64,000 bases of DNA from Mermis nigrescens (taxonomy: Eukaryota; Nematoda; Enoplea; Mermithida; Mermithidae), in assembly GCA_036768485.1 (NCBI GenBank), contig JAVLUZ010000355.1:62001-126000 (forward strand), written 5' to 3'. Each line of letters begins with the position of its first letter. Position 1 is the stretch's first letter. A program made the position numbers and the translations under genes. Positions 22,317-34,116 of this stretch are shown here, in pieces. The notes beneath the pieces are model-generated. The model was given only the letters and a program-made list of their open reading frames with translations, was not told the DNA's origin and did no database searches.

Positions 22317-22725
22317 TGTTTACAATGTAGTTGTTCGTTAAATATTAAATATAGCCTAAGAATTGTTAAAAAGGCAGGGGCCTACAAGCGCATAGGGGAA
22401 GTAAGGGTTATTACCTCCAGCTGAAATGACAATTATTGCTGAACGAATCTTTGACCATGTGCTCTTTATTTTAAACCCTTTAACGATCTTTTGACTCAAA
22501 AGTGTAAACTTGTTCACATTTATATTTTAACTGTAAATGGTCCGATTTGTTCCAAGTTTTAAAATTTGAAGTATACCTACACGTCCTTCCTCCCAAAAAG
22601 AGGCATTTTATGAAAATTTTTCATGGCTTATACCTGCACGTCCTTCTAAGCCCAAAAAGAGGCATTTTATGAAAATTTTCCATGGCTGACCCATCAGCAT
22701 TTTTATGCTGTACAGTAGATGCATA
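22317..22725. other. Upstream of the carrier start
   Basis: Probably 5' untranslated region and promoter. No confident TATA box or initiator. A ~58-bp block (ATACCTGCACGTCCTTCTAAG variants with AAAGAGGCATTTTATGAAAA) is repeated in tandem near 22573 and 22632. Confidence 0.45.
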
Positions 22726-23198
22726 CAGGCCCGTATCCAGGATTGTAATTTAGGGGGGGGGCGAAAATTCCAAGGTCAGTTATCTCGACAACCATTAGGA
22801 GATGGCAAAAACAAAGGCATTTTTGAGCTGACCTCAACGAGCTCTATATAATGGTGAAGAAAAATTTTCAAAAATTCGTTTAAACTATCTACACAGCTGA
22901 TTTATCATCATTCAATCGATGAATAATCTCCTGACAGTTGATCCTTGTGATTTACAAAGGAAAACAATGCAGAAAATGAATGATTCGGCGTAAAGCGCCC
23001 AAAAAATTCGACATTTTTTACATGTCTAAATTTTCAACTTAATAGCTCAAAAGTGCGCTAAAAACCTGTTTTGATAGTGTTTTAGACCTACATAGAGAAT
23101 TTTTCATTTTTTTCATTTGGGGGACGCATGTGTGTTTCAAAAATTATTTTTTTATTTGCGAGGGGCGGCCCTTCCCCCGCCCCCTGAATACGGGTCAG
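22726..23198. mobile_element. hAT-type MITE (TIR CAGGCCCGTATCCAGG)
   Basis: Ends CAGGCCCGTATCCAGG and, inverted, CTGACCCGTATTCAGG. Flanks GATGCATA (22718-22725) and CATGCATA (23199-23206) match at 7 of 8. The interior has G-runs near the ends and a GGCGTAAAGCGCC hairpin variant near 22988. 473 bp, non-coding. Confidence 0.8.
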
Positions 23199-25555
23199 CA
23201 TGCATACATGCACGCAGTGTTGCTTTTAACTAAAAAGTAGAAATAAGGCTATTTTAAGTAGTTCTTAAATATCTCTGTAAGCTATCAATTCATACGCAAC
23301 TTAAATAGATCGCTTCGATTATGCAAGGAAAATATCTGATAATAAACGCACTAGAATCACTCATCCCTTTAAAGTGGTTCACAAGGGCGAGGGAAGTTGG
23401 AACCAACAAGCATCGAATTGATACGGATAGCTACATAACTGAATTAGGGCCGTTTAAAAGAGTTTGATGCGCCCGTCATCTCTTTTCTGTTTTTATTGTT
23501 CCTTCCTAGATAACACGAATAATATAGCCAAAAAAATTTCACGACCCCAATTAATAAAGACTACTTAGGTAGGTACACAAAAAAGCACTGAGAAATGATA
23601 GGTACCATTTAGCAGTTTTAATAAAAAGAACGGTTCTTCAAAACGACTTCAGGTTTTAAAACTCGCGTATTTGGTACCTAATAGACATTGCACCTTACTC
23701 GTATAGGGATGTGTACGCGAGGGTGTGAATGATGCATAGTGCATATTTTCAATGCACTAGATCCTATTATTAAATCTGCAACGTAATTTTGGTTTTGGAA
23801 AGAATAATGATTTAACTGGATTTAATTTCAAAATCTTTACCTTTGTCCATGCGCCCAAACCCCAAGCTCGATTCTACTGAAGATTTTTTAACCTTAGAGC
23901 AGCAATGCTATCAAAAGAATGACGAGGATTTTTGACTATTCATTTTTACATAAAAAATATAGATTTAAAAGTATATTTAACAATTTTGTTCGCAATAAAG
24001 AAAGCTGACTTTCCTCTCCACTAAATACATTGTAACAGGGTAGCAGTCCCCGCCACAAGTTTTTTACATTTAAGTAAAGCAATATAAGTTTGTAGTAGGA
24101 CGATTTTAGGTTTTAAACCTTGACCAGAAAAAATAAGACAATGTGCATATTAAGACTGCATGCTTTAATGTATATGTATAGATTCAGTACGAAAGCTACC
24201 ACTTTACAAGATTTTTCATGAAACATTAGAATGTAGTTCAATCATGCCATTGCTCGAAAGCGTTATGTCTGAAAAATATCTTATGAAATTTTGCAAACTC
24301 GCTCGAAAAAAATTTTATTCACAAAATATACCAACACTATTAATTTAGAAGACGTACAGAAATCGATCAAAATGTCTAAAAGGCGATTAGGCTGTGTTTT
24401 TACACAATCGCAATAACCAACGAAGCACAGTAAGACTGCAAGTAGCAAATTAAAACCAAAAATAGTAATCTGACTTCAATTATGACTAGTTTAAAACAAG
24501 AACGGGAAAATATGCTAAAATTGTCCAATAAACAGAAAACACTAGACCAGAAAATGCTTCTTGAGCTAAAATATGATCATCGGGCATTTTCTTTTAAAAA
24601 CAACAGTAAAGGATCTCTAAACTATGTAAGCTTAAAGATATCTTATGGTATAGTTTATTTCATCCTTCAAGATACCATTACATGAGAGAATTATATTTTG
24701 AGCGAAAATTCAGGATGCTTTTTTATTTTTTTAGTTCTACCTCTTCCACCAGCCAAACGTTAAGATGCGAACTTGTATTCTGTAAATTTTCTAACGGTTT
24801 TTTATTCATCCCTATTGCTGGTTGAAAAATGGAACTCAATTCTAAGCTGCTGTATATGCATGGTCTAGATTTATTATGAAGCAGTTATTCCCGTAATGTT
24901 TGACAATTAAAAGTTTGAAAGCTAGAAAAATAAACATTGATTTACCCGTATCTATCAGCAATGATGCTGTGAACATTTTTGACCGTCATGCGGCCAGAGT
25001 TGTTTTTTGTGTCAAGAAAAAAACGAAGAATAAAATTAAAACTTAGTCAAATTAAATTTTTAATCAGAAGCTGAAAGTGCTGAAAAAAGCAAATTCGCAT
25101 TGAACACATGGAAAAATGCTAGAATAGGCAAAAAGTCGATATTAGGATTAAAAATTTTTTATCTTTATCCATTTTACGCAAGAAATATCATCACGCGATA
25201 AAACAACAAATAGGTACTCATTCACAAGCGGATGATCAAACGGCATTTGATTGCGACAAAATAAAATAATTCAATAAATAACTCGAATTATAAAACAGAA
25301 CGAAATTAGGCGGTTAAACGATTTTATTTGCAAATTAAGACGCGCAACAATGAAGGAGCATAAAGACATGCGATTTTTCGACGGACTAAGGAATGATGTA
25401 ATCAAATTGAAAACTAATAGAGAAGGAACAGAAATAATCTTAACCGCATCACATCAGAAAAACATCGAGCTTAGAGGGGAAGATTGGATTTAAAATATTT
25501 CATGCATTAGTTAAGACCATAGCAGGATTCTTATGAAAACTTGACACATCCCACC
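23199..25555. other. AT-rich spacer without recognised genes
   Basis: The longest stretch in the window without recognisable transposon ends. The open frame 24482-24685 is Lys-rich, has no family resemblance and lies in AT-rich DNA, so I do not call it. No RNA gene was seen. Confidence 0.5.
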
Positions 25556-25982
25556 TAGAATAGAGAAATGAAAAATTTTCCGGGAAAATAATACACATTG
25601 AAGGCCAAAATGGATCAAAATCAAAACTTTTCTGCAGAAGTGCTTGAAATTAAAGATAAAATGCTAATTAACACGATTTTTACGCTACTTTAGCATTCAA
25701 ACCAGTTTTTGAGGTCATTTCGGCTTAAATAATCCCTCTAACTAATATCTAGATCGACCATGCTTTGTATCACATGTAGCTGCTCAGAATTTGAAGGGGG
25801 TCCCCGTATATTTTCAGGGAGGGGATAAATGACCACCAATTTTTGGCCCAAAACACCTAAAATAACCAAAAGACGCAAATTTTTTCAAAAATCGGGGAGG
25901 GGGATAAAAATATTCTGGCTTTGGGGGATCGGGGGGGGGGGAGGACAACCAACATTAGGTGGGATCCCTATCGCCCTGTTAC
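25556..25982 (-). mobile_element. P-like and J-like MITEs back to back
   Basis: 25556-25775 is P-like in reverse orientation (GACCATGCTTTGTATCAC at its right end). 25776-25982 is a J copy: CACATGTAGCTGCTCAG at the left, GGACAACCAACATTAGGTGG inside, and CGCCCTGTTACATGTAT at the right. Confidence 0.6.
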
Positions 25983-26189
25983 ATGTATTTGTTCATCTGT
26001 GTCACTAGTATGGCAACTGGCAACAACCATGCGTGACATACATGTTTAGATTTACGACTTCAACCTGAAATCTACCTGATCCCTGAGATGTATGCTCAAT
26101 TCTGAAATAACATTGAAGAATTTCTGATCTACATATACCTAGAATGAATAAAATTGTCGGGTGGGTAAACAACATATATTATTTCAGAG

Positions 26190-26520
26190 TTTTGTGGGTT
26201 TCGGACTCCCGAAATTCGCAATTTTCCATAAAAATCGAAGAAAACGTGCTGGATTAAACATTTTTGTCATCTGTTTGCTCAAAAGTGTTACATTTTCGGT
26301 GCTTGGTGCCATTTACATATTTTCCGACGATATTTTGTAAAATTTGACCAAATTCATTCGATGTTTATCCGAAACTTTTTATGTTTTCACGTTCAAGAAA
26401 AATAGGGCATCGTCAGAGAAGTAAGAAAATGATATTTTTGACGCGATCCACCATTTTGAGCCCAAAAAAGACTCTTTAGAGGTTTCAATCATTAAAATTC
26501 CCATGCTGTGCACGACTAGT
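26190..26520 (+). mobile_element. K-family MITE
   Basis: Contains CTCCCGAAATTCGCAATTTT, TTTGCTCAAAAGTGTTAC, a degenerate hairpin (CGGTGCTTGGTGCC) and CCCATGCTGTGCACG at the end. Confidence 0.6.
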
Positions 26521-26850
26521 AGACACACACGATTCACCCAGAAGAAGCCTGAAAGGTTCAATAATAGTTAACCTATTTTTTCCACTCAAAGAGCTCAAAG
26601 TGTCATTTTTTGGTCGCGCTCAGGCCAAAATGATAGAAAATACTTCACATCCGGCACGAGGCGCCGAAAATTTGCAGATTTTGCATCAAAGACAGTCGAT
26701 TTTTCCATCTTGCCCTGCATATCTTACCTTTCAAAATTTTTCCCGGGCAAATCCAAAAACACCGTTTTCTAGCCATTTGAAGTATATAACTGCCTTTGTA
26801 TCGACGAGCAAACATTGAAAGTGGAATGACGGGGTATCCCTTACAGACTA
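26521..26850. repeat. Dispersed repeat (ACATCCGGCACGAGGCGCC)
   Basis: The block from CACTCAAAGAGCTCAAAGTG through TCACATCCGGCACGAG to TTTCCATCTTGCCCTGCAT recurs at about 55180-55380. The ends are not defined. Confidence 0.5.
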
Positions 26851-26864
26851 TCGGTCAATACGAA

Positions 26865-27111
26865 CATAGGTGGGCAGCACCTATATTCTAGGGGTATGCA
26901 AAGGTTTTTTAAAGATCAAAAAATGGTGATAAAAATGGTGGTATGACTAAAAACGCCATTTTTAAACATTCCTCAACGGGCACTATGCATTGGCATCAGA
27001 AAATCGCGAGAAAACAGAGAAATATCTCAAAAATTGAATTCTGGGGGGGTATTTCGGTTTTTTTCTGGGAGGGAGTTTGCATACCCCAAACCCCTCCCAC
27101 GCCCACGTGTG
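26865..27111 (+). mobile_element. F-family MITE
   Basis: Ends CATAGGTGGGCAGC and, inverted, CACACGTGGGCGTGG. Flanks AATACGAA and AACACGAC match at 6 of 8. The interior has the F block CATTCCTCAACGGGCACTAT. Confidence 0.75.
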
Positions 27112-27925
27112 AACACGACCCTATGCGCTCTCAGAAAGTTTGTTAAGCGCTTTATTCACCTAATTATGCAAGTCAGCTTAACCCCACCCAAAATTTTGAG
27201 CTAATACATGCTTGAGTATAGGAAAGGAATGATCTTTAGTCAAAACTGAATAAAGCAAATAAAAATTGCTGTAAACGACTAGACTTTACCCAAAAGTTGT
27301 GGGATACATGTACGATCAGCCCCTTGTCCTTCTGCGTATGCCCACGATCCTATTAATGCATTAAATGTCAGAGTATCGAAAAAACTAGCAATTGATTGCT
27401 AAAACGAGGTTATTTTGACGTTCCACATGATACATACATGGGTACGGTAAAGATGTCCAGAGGGGGGTTCAGGTTTAGACATAGAACATTATGGTCATAA
27501 CTTTTGTTCATTCTGTACATACTCATATTCATGTACGTATGTGGTACACTGAGTGGTAAACCTGTTTTTTACCATTAGGTGTGAAGTTTAGCCAATGTAT
27601 CAATTTCTAGCGATGAAAAACACAAAAATTTATCAATACGGCGCGAAGTGCCGAAAAATGTTGATATTCTGACTGTTTTCGTAGAATTTGCGGATTTATT
27701 TCGCACGAAGCACAAGAATTGCCTTGCAGCAGCTTTGGTTTCTTCAACATCATCTAATAGTACCTTTTTTAAAAAACCGTCAAGTAGAAGTGATACCCCC
27801 CTCGCCTCCTATGCCCATGTATGGTTCAGACAAAGACGATGCGAAAATTGAATATCTCAATATTGCGATAAATATTCGTACGTTTATGCATTAATAGATG
27901 AAGAAGAGCTTTTCACAAAGTTACT
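27112..27925. other. Spacer with short repeat remnants
   Basis: No gene supported. A GGCGCGAAGTGCC hairpin variant lies near 27640. The frames at 27648-27894 sit over this remnant and are probably chance. Confidence 0.45.
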
Positions 27926-28450
27926 TTACAAAAATTGCTGTTTGGCCCACAGCTGCCAGTTTCGCCGACTGCACAAATCGTAAACGTATATCTGAAAATT
28001 GACTGATAGAAGGAAACGTCTTTTTGATTAATGAACTCAACTTTTGGCCAAATACGGCCAAAAATCGTATAAAAACGGAGGTGGGGTCAAAAATTTTCTG
28101 GCTTTGGGGCGGGGGAGATGAGTAGACGACCAACTTTCGATGGGGGATCCTCATTCCCCTCTTACAAGTATGGTCGTAATACTGCATGCATCTCTGGTGG
28201 AGAACTTACACGGGTATTACTTTCCCTCTAACAAGTAACGGCTCGAAATTTTCAGTGGGGTCCTAGGCCATTCTAGGGGCGGTCGTCATGATCTCTAATT
28301 TTAGGCCAAGAGTAGCAAAAGAGAACGTTAAAAAATCACCAAAAACGCAAATTTTACCTTAAATTTGGGGGTCAAACAATTTTGTGGCTTTGAGGGAATG
28401 GGATTAAGCAATTTTGGTTGGGGGAACCCCCATTCCCCACTGCTACATGC
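27926..28450. mobile_element. Two J-family copies
   Basis: A J-like unit ends near 28170 (GGGGGATCCTCATTCCCCTC then TTACAAGTATGG). A second begins near 28230 (ACAAGTAACGGCTCGAAATT) and ends near 28450 (CATTCCCCACTGCTACATGC). Both keep the family interior (AAATTTTCTGGCTTTGGGG or equivalent). Confidence 0.6.
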
Positions 28451-28649
28451 ATGCTCTTCGCATATCCGCCTGGAAATTAGGTACTCTTCATCTCATTTAT
28501 TCGCGGCTCTAGACAAAGTATTTCAGACAATTTTATCTAAAAATTAAGTTTGATTATAAAAGACGCGGCGTATTATTTGACTTGGCTTTGAGTGTTGATT
28601 TCACCTATCCTTTCCTACTACTCTGTCTGACCATGTGCACCTATTATAC

Positions 28650-29362
28650 AGGGTGGCTAAAAAACGAATAGCATATTGATCCTTATAACTTCTCTTATAC
28701 TTGACCAAATTAAATGCGGTTTGCTTTTTCTAAGAGCCTTTTATATCCGCAAGAGAGCGCTAAAGTTTCAATTATGTTAATTAAGCTGCTCTTGCCTTAC
28801 ACTAAATTAGGCAGAAATCGTTTTTTCGTCTTTTTTTGCAGATTTTCGCCTAAATAAGCTATCTTGGTTTACATGAAGCCAAAATTATTTGTTTACTGCT
28901 CTGTCTATTTTTATTTTGAGTACTTTAGTCCGTGCGGAACAGCAGCGCCTTTATCTTGGGTTGTTGCATTCCTACGTCAACCTTTTTAATTTGCTAGCAG
29001 TTGCCAATGCCAAAATGTGCATTTTGATTATGGTTCGATTATTTTCCAGCAACTTTAAATACCGTAAAGCAAATCGTGTAAGTGATAGACAATTAAAAGA
29101 GCTCTAAAAGAAGAAATTACATTTAGGTGTCTTGAGATTCTGTAAAGTTACAGAGTTTCAAAGGCAAGTAATGCTTCTGGCAGATGCTTTCATTACTAAA
29201 AAAACGACTTCTGCTTAATTTATTCAAGACAAACAGCAGCTCGACCTGTATGAATAAATCTTTGCCACACTCTTACAGAGGTCAGAGGCTCTTAAATAAA
29301 GCAAACCACGTCTAATCTGGTCGCAGTGTAAAAAAGTTATTAGGACCAATATGCCATTCTTT
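28650..29362. mobile_element. Long-TIR mariner-like element
   Basis: About 200 bp at the left (from ACAGGGTGGCTAAAAAACGA) is inverted at the right (up to TCTTTTTTGAGCCATCTTGT). Shared inner blocks are GTGGTTTGCTTTA/GCGGTTTGCTTTT, TAAGAGCC and GTCGTTTTTT/TCGTTTTTTC. The ACAGGGTGGC end and nearby TA dinucleotides recall Tc1/mariner-type MITEs. The interior has an open stretch (about 28873-29074, plus strand) ending at a GTAAGT, but no transposase motif. Confidence 0.65.
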
Positions 29363-29444
29363 TTTGAGCCATCTTGTCTATATGCATCATGTGCAAAGGC
29401 AGTCTGCAATCCAGCTCAAAAAAGTGTAGGGTATATTTATAGTC

Positions 29445-29655
29445 ATACATGTAACAGAAAGGTTGTGAGATCTCCAACCCAAAAATGGTTGTCCCCCTTC
29501 TTTTCCAAGAGTCACGAAATATGTGACCCCCCATTTTTGGAACAAAATTGAATTTTTTGGCCGTTTTTTCGCCTAAAACTGGAAATAATTCTTCAGCCAC
29601 CCCTAAAAATGGCTGGGAAGCCTCAGCCTAAATTTCTATCCATTACATGCATGCT
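29445..29655 (-). mobile_element. J-family copy
   Basis: Starts CATACATGTAACAGAAAGG, ends CTATCCATTACATGCATG, with CTTCAGCCACCCCTAAAAAT inside. Confidence 0.6.
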
Positions 29656-30119
29656 GATAGTACCGTAGTATTGTAGGACATGTACCGGGCGTAACATATG
29701 ATTGTAAAAATTTGCAGAGGACAGAATATTGAAATTTTAAAATTTTACAGAACATTGTTAGTGGAATAAATCCACTCAGCTTCATTTTTTAATTTTTGGT
29801 CAATCCCCGGATCAGGCTGACTCTCTCCCCGACTCCCGACTAAGCATGTTTGTTATACACCATTAGCTGACCATAAGATTAGGTCAGCCAGACCCATAAT
29901 CAGAATTTATTATTGCGAGTAGCAGAATCAACACACTTTGCTTCATCTGAGAAAACGCAAAATTAATAGCATTTTTCAACATTTTCGCTGCTCGTATGAT
30001 ACACATATTGATCAAGACCACAAAATTCGATTTTTCAAAAATTTTTCGGGTCTTCTTCCTGAGACTCCCGATGATGCAACGCGCCAAGAGTTGCATAATT
30101 AATATGAATACTTTTGCCT
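29656..30119. other. AT-rich spacer
   Basis: Nothing identifiable apart from a P-like fragment near 29780-29850 (GATCAGGCTGACTCTCTCCC). Confidence 0.4.
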
Positions 30120-30159
30120 GCTTAGTTTTATTAATAGAACCTTACTGTTGTAAATATTC

Positions 30160-30625
30160 TATTTACAGCAGAGCTTTTTTGTACAAGGTCCGTTTGTACA
30201 TGTACAAAGATGGTCCCTAAAAGTCTTTGTACATTTTGTACACACAAATTTTTGGGTACTATAATATGGTACGGTAGCGATTTAAGTGTGGCAAAAACAG
30301 AGTTGTTCGACCTTTGGTAGTGTATTTTAGGTAATTTCTGGGTTTCTAAGGGCAAAAATCACTAATAATCGTCTCAAAACGGCGCGAAGCGCAGAAAAAT
30401 TTGACATTTCTCCTTTCAAAATGCAATTTCTGACATTATAAAGATATATAGAACACACAATTACTCATTTCGGAGCGAAGCACCGAAAATTTTTGCAAAT
30501 TTTAAACCCTTTTTGCAGTTTTTGTCTTCCCTAAAATCTTTGTACATGTACACAAGACGGTCCCCAACAGTCTTTGTACATCGGAAAAATCTTTGCCGAA
30601 TACAAAAAAGCACTGGTTTACAGTG
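30160..30625. mobile_element. R-family element (TTTGTACATGTACAAA palindromes)
   Basis: Starts near TTGTACAAGGTCCGTTTGTA, has CATGTACAAAGATGGTCCC and ATGGTACGGTAGCGATTTAA, a GGCGCGAAGCGC hairpin near 30381, then CTTTGTACATGTACACAAGA, and ends near CTTTGCCGAATACAAAAAAG. Copies occur at 32205-32640, 54650-55085, 56700-57075 and 59650-60030. Confidence 0.65.
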
Positions 30626-31234
30626 ACGATAAGATTGAAATTTGATTTATCTGAAAATTTCATGCCATCCCAGAAGCGCTTCGCATTGTTTAATTTTAGG
30701 TTCAGTTCTTCACTTTCCATTATCCTCGTCAAAAATTATTGATTTCAGGTTCAGCTTTTCACTTTCCATTCCCTCATTAAAAAATGAATTATTGATATAA
30801 ATTACGAAACAACCGTACTTCAATTTTAAAAAGCAATCAATCGGGGCACCCCTAGGCTATTTTTGACCTCCAAAACCAAATGGCTATATATTTCTTTATT
30901 TTTTTGCCATAAGACAATGCTTTTTTCTCATAATAAATCAATGAGAAAGTTCTGGTGCTGAGCAGGATGGCTACGATCATAGCTGAACAATTTAATCTAG
31001 GGATACCATAACTTGCTTGATGCAGGAATCCTTGCCCTGCACTGCTTCACATACATATGAGCTATAAGAAACTTTTCGGAGATTCAGTAAGCTTTTTGCC
31101 TGATCCGCCCCACAAAATCCCTTAACTTGGAAAGCTGACAAAAATCATACATACATAATTAGACATCGAAAGAGGTTGGGACGTGGGAAATGTCAAAATT
31201 TTATAAAAAAGAATATTGTCAACGTGCTGGTTTA
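30626..31234. other. Spacer
   Basis: No supported gene. The missing 3' exon(s) of the ATF7IP-like gene were sought here on the minus strand and not found. Confidence 0.4.
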
Positions 31235-31615
31235 GATAGGCACAGCATAAGAATTATGGGGGCGGGGTGAAATTTTAAAGTGCCTATTTAGGCCCAAAAC
31301 GGTCCATACGCGTCAAAAATTCATTTCTTCGGCGTTTCTAACGATGCTCGATCTTTCTAGAGCATTAAAACATAAAAAAATTTTGAAATAATCAAAAATT
31401 CGAACAAATTGAACAAAATATAGTCAAAAAATGAGTATATGGCGCGAAGCGCTTTCAGCAAATAGTTAGCTTAAAACGCCAAAAAATAGCACCTTTTCTG
31501 CGAATTTTAGGAAACTTGTGGAAAATCGCAAATCAAGGGGTTTAAAAAATTCTATAGAGGGGTAAAACCTTTCTGGGGGGTGGGTCAATCCACCAAGATC
31601 ATGTATGTGCTGGCC
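31235..31615 (-). mobile_element. K-family MITE
   Basis: Reverse-orientation K copy: GGCACAGCATAAGAATTATG at the left, ACGATGCTCGATCTTTCTAG, GGCGCGAAGCGCTTTC near 31441, and ATGTATGTGCTGG at the right. It begins within 30 bp of an ATF7IP-like exon. Confidence 0.65.
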
Positions 31616-31638
31616 CTAGAGAAGCTAGAATAACTCAC

Positions 31639-31813
31639 GTGCATTTCGGTGTAAGATCAGTGAGCATACAAGTCATGGGTAATGGCATGGCTCGTATTTC
31701 TTCTACCGGTTCCATATTCTCGCCAGTTGGCTTCATGCTGACGAATATTCTGTACTTCTTAACGTAAGCGAAAGGAAAAAAGGTTTGAGTATTTTCCCAT
31801 AAAAGCCGCACTC
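31639..31813 (-). CDS. ATF7IP-like: ATF7IP-like exon e (FN3 domain, partial)
   Basis: This exon carries the centre of a fibronectin type III domain: VRLLWENTQ, AYVKKYRIFVSMKP, then EEIRAMPLPMTCMLTDL. The last string corresponds to GEVKALPLPMACTLTQF of human ATF7IP, the most distinctive part of that protein's C-terminal FN3, which binds partners of the SETDB1/MBD1 silencing machinery. The acceptor is CATGCATTTCAG and the donor TGCAC/GTGAGT (phase 2). Exon d supplies the first base of the first codon, giving a continuous ..KNIGVRLLW.. junction. The last strands of the domain and the stop codon were not found, so the gene is incomplete as read. Confidence 0.72.
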
Positions 31814-32204
31814 CTGAAATGCATGAATTGAACGAAAAGCTGGCAGTCCTTTTGTACAAGACAAGATTTTTTGGCCCGTTTAAAGATTTTTTGGCTATCT
31901 TAGCGCAAGCGCAAAGGCTCTTTTTGAGACAAACATATATAATGATTTTTCCTTATTAATTTCTACTTATTTTACATAAAAAATCGAAACTTTTTCGAAG
32001 TTTTATAATTACCTACTCGATTGCAGGCGCGACATATGAAGACTACCACGCCAACTTAACTTATATCAAAATGACTAGGTATTTAGTTACAGATAAGCTG
32101 ATTAAACAATGTATCATTCTCTTTGCACAATGGTGTCAGTTTTGTCTTCAGTGGCCAAACAACTAGGGTCTATTTATATAAAGATCTTAGTGCAGAACAG
32201 TGTT
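31640..32204. other. Exon e and AT-rich intron
   Basis: Beyond the exon (to 31813), no further feature was recognised up to the R element. Confidence 0.4.
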
Positions 32205-32645
32205 TTCTTTGTACAAGGTCCGTTTGTACAAGTACAAAGATGGTCCCCAAAAGTCTTCGTATATTTTGTACGCAAAACTTTTTGGGTACTATAATATAGT
32301 ACAGTAGCGATTTTAGTCTGGCAAAAACAGAGTTGTTCGACCTTTGGTAGTGTATTTTAGCTAATTTCTGAGTCTCTAAGGGCAAAAATCACTAAGAATC
32401 GTATTGAAACGGCGCGAAGCGCCGGAAAATTTGGCATTTTTCCTTTCGAAATGCAATTTCTGCCATTATAAAGGTATGTAGAACATACAATTACTCATTT
32501 TGGCGGAAAATTTTTGCGAATTTCAGACCTTTTTTGCAATTTTTGTCTACCGAAAATCTTTGTACATGTACAAAGACGGTCCCGAAAAATCTTTGTACAT
32601 CGGGAAAAATCTTTGCCAATACGAAAAAACCGTGATACAGATACA
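32205..32645. mobile_element. R-family element
   Basis: Close copy of 30160-30625. It contains the 20-bp perfect palindrome TCTTTGTACATGTACAAAGA at 32557-32576 and GGCGCGAAGCGCCGG near 32411. It lies in the intron between ATF7IP-like exons d and e. Confidence 0.75.
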
Positions 32646-32689
32646 TAATAAAACGTACACATGCGACCACTTATTACAGCTACATATGT

Positions 32690-32945
32690 ATAGTCCAGAC
32701 GACCAGACATGCATGTAAAGGTATGAAAAATAGAAATGGGGAAAATCAGGCAAAATGAAGGTCAAAAATGAATTAAAATTGCAACTTTTCTTCAAAAGTG
32801 TTTAAAATTGATCAGAAACTGTGAAATAATGTGGTTTTGACGCCATTTTAACATTTATATCAGTTTTTGAGGTCATTTTGGCCAAGAAAGGCTCAATTTT
32901 TAAACTTAAAGATCGGCTGACTCACCCCAGATCAGCAATATTGTG
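32690..32945 (-). mobile_element. P-family MITE, reverse
   Basis: Starts CCAGACATGCATGTAAAGG and ends near GATCGGCTGACTCACCCC; it is the reverse of the adjacent copy at 32962-33214, so the two form an inverted pair. Confidence 0.65.
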
Positions 32946-32961
32946 CAACTATGGTCTGGAT

Positions 32962-33214
32962 CATAGATGCACAGTATATGGCCGATCTGGGGGTGGTCAA
33001 AAATTAAGCTTTTTGGGCCAAAATGACATCAAAAACTTGGTATAAGCGCTAAAACAACGTTATAACACAGTTTCTGGTCAGTTTGAAGGACTTTTGAAGA
33101 AAATTTTCAATTTCCATCAACTTTTGTCCTTCATTTTGCTTCATTTGCCCCCACAAAATTTTCCATTTTTCCATTCTGAAGGGTCTAGGCCCTTAACCCC
33201 CACGTGCATGTCTG
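32962..33214 (+). mobile_element. P-family MITE
   Basis: Ends CATAGATGCACAG and, inverted, CAGACATGCACGTGG. Flanks GTCTGGAT (32954-32961) and GTCTGGAA (33215-33222) match at 7 of 8. It has the same body as 14844-15098. Confidence 0.8.
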
Positions 33215-33375
33215 GTCTGGAATGTCCCAAAATGAGTTATTCATTTTCCCAAGACTCAATTCCAGTCGGTACCTAAGGTATAAGACGTGCCCCACTTCTT
33301 GACTAACAACCTGAGCAAAGCTAATAAAAAAACAGATCTGAAGCAGTGAGGCGATTAATACTAAACCTTACTAAC

Positions 33376-33714
33376 CAATATTTTTCCCTTTAACGTTGAC
33401 TGTCGAATAAGAAAGTCGAAGCTTTGGCAAAATTTCGGTATGAATTGATCGAGCACTGCTTCCTACAGTAATCATACTTCCCAAGGCCAATTCATTTGGA
33501 ACAGAAAGAGCAGAGGCCATTCGTAATGATGCATTAGAATGGTAGACTGTAGCCGATGAAGGAGCATTACCGTAATTAGAAGAAATATCGCTGTACGGAG
33601 CACTACTCGTAGTTGGATCCAGTTGAGGCGTAAATAAAAGCGAAGGCGATGCATATTTGGGTGCAGTATTCACAGGTGAAACGCCAGTCAATACTGAGGC
33701 AGGAGCAACGTGAC
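33376..33714 (-). CDS. ATF7IP-like: ATF7IP-like exon d (Ser/Thr/Pro-rich linker, FN3 start)
   Basis: 339 bases, phase 1 in and phase 1 out. The acceptor is TTTTTTGTGTTGCAG and the donor ATATTG/GTTAGT. The first ~85 residues are a low-complexity Ser/Thr/Ala/Pro linker (VAPASVLTGVSPVNTAPKYA at the start). The end (LPKLRLSYSTVNVKGKNIG) aligns with the first FN3 strands of ATF7IP, where PLLK.ARVQSQNGI is expected. An alternative donor four bases further on would create a stop at the junction, which supports the one chosen. Confidence 0.7.
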
Positions 33715-34116
33715 CTGCAACACAAAAAATTTTATTTTTCTACTGACTGCTGTATTTTTTATTACTTCATTTTATTTTTATAATTTACTTTCATTTTATT
33801 TTTATTTTATTTATCCAGAGATTGAGTAGAAAGTTATATTTTGAATGGCTGACTTTAGTAAGCGAACATCCTGCAAAGCCTCTTACGCAGGGGAACAATA
33901 TAATTTCAATCAAAAGATTGTTTCTGGGCATTTCCGCTTTCTCAATTTTCTGCAAGAATAAAATCCTCTATTCTGAGTACGCCAACATGATCTTGAGGAT
34001 AAGTTAGTAAGCACAAACCGCGTTTTATTTTTAATGAATACTTACGGTTAAATTTACATGAAAACAATAACACTAATGGCAATAGAATGGCCTGTAACAT
34101 CAAATATATACAAGAA

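Noticed and set aside
28873..29074. Plus-strand open stretch (..RLYLGLLHSYVNLFNLLAV..) ending at a GTAAGT donor
   Set aside because: It lies wholly inside the long-TIR mariner-like element and matches no family I know; most likely chance or decayed element sequence.
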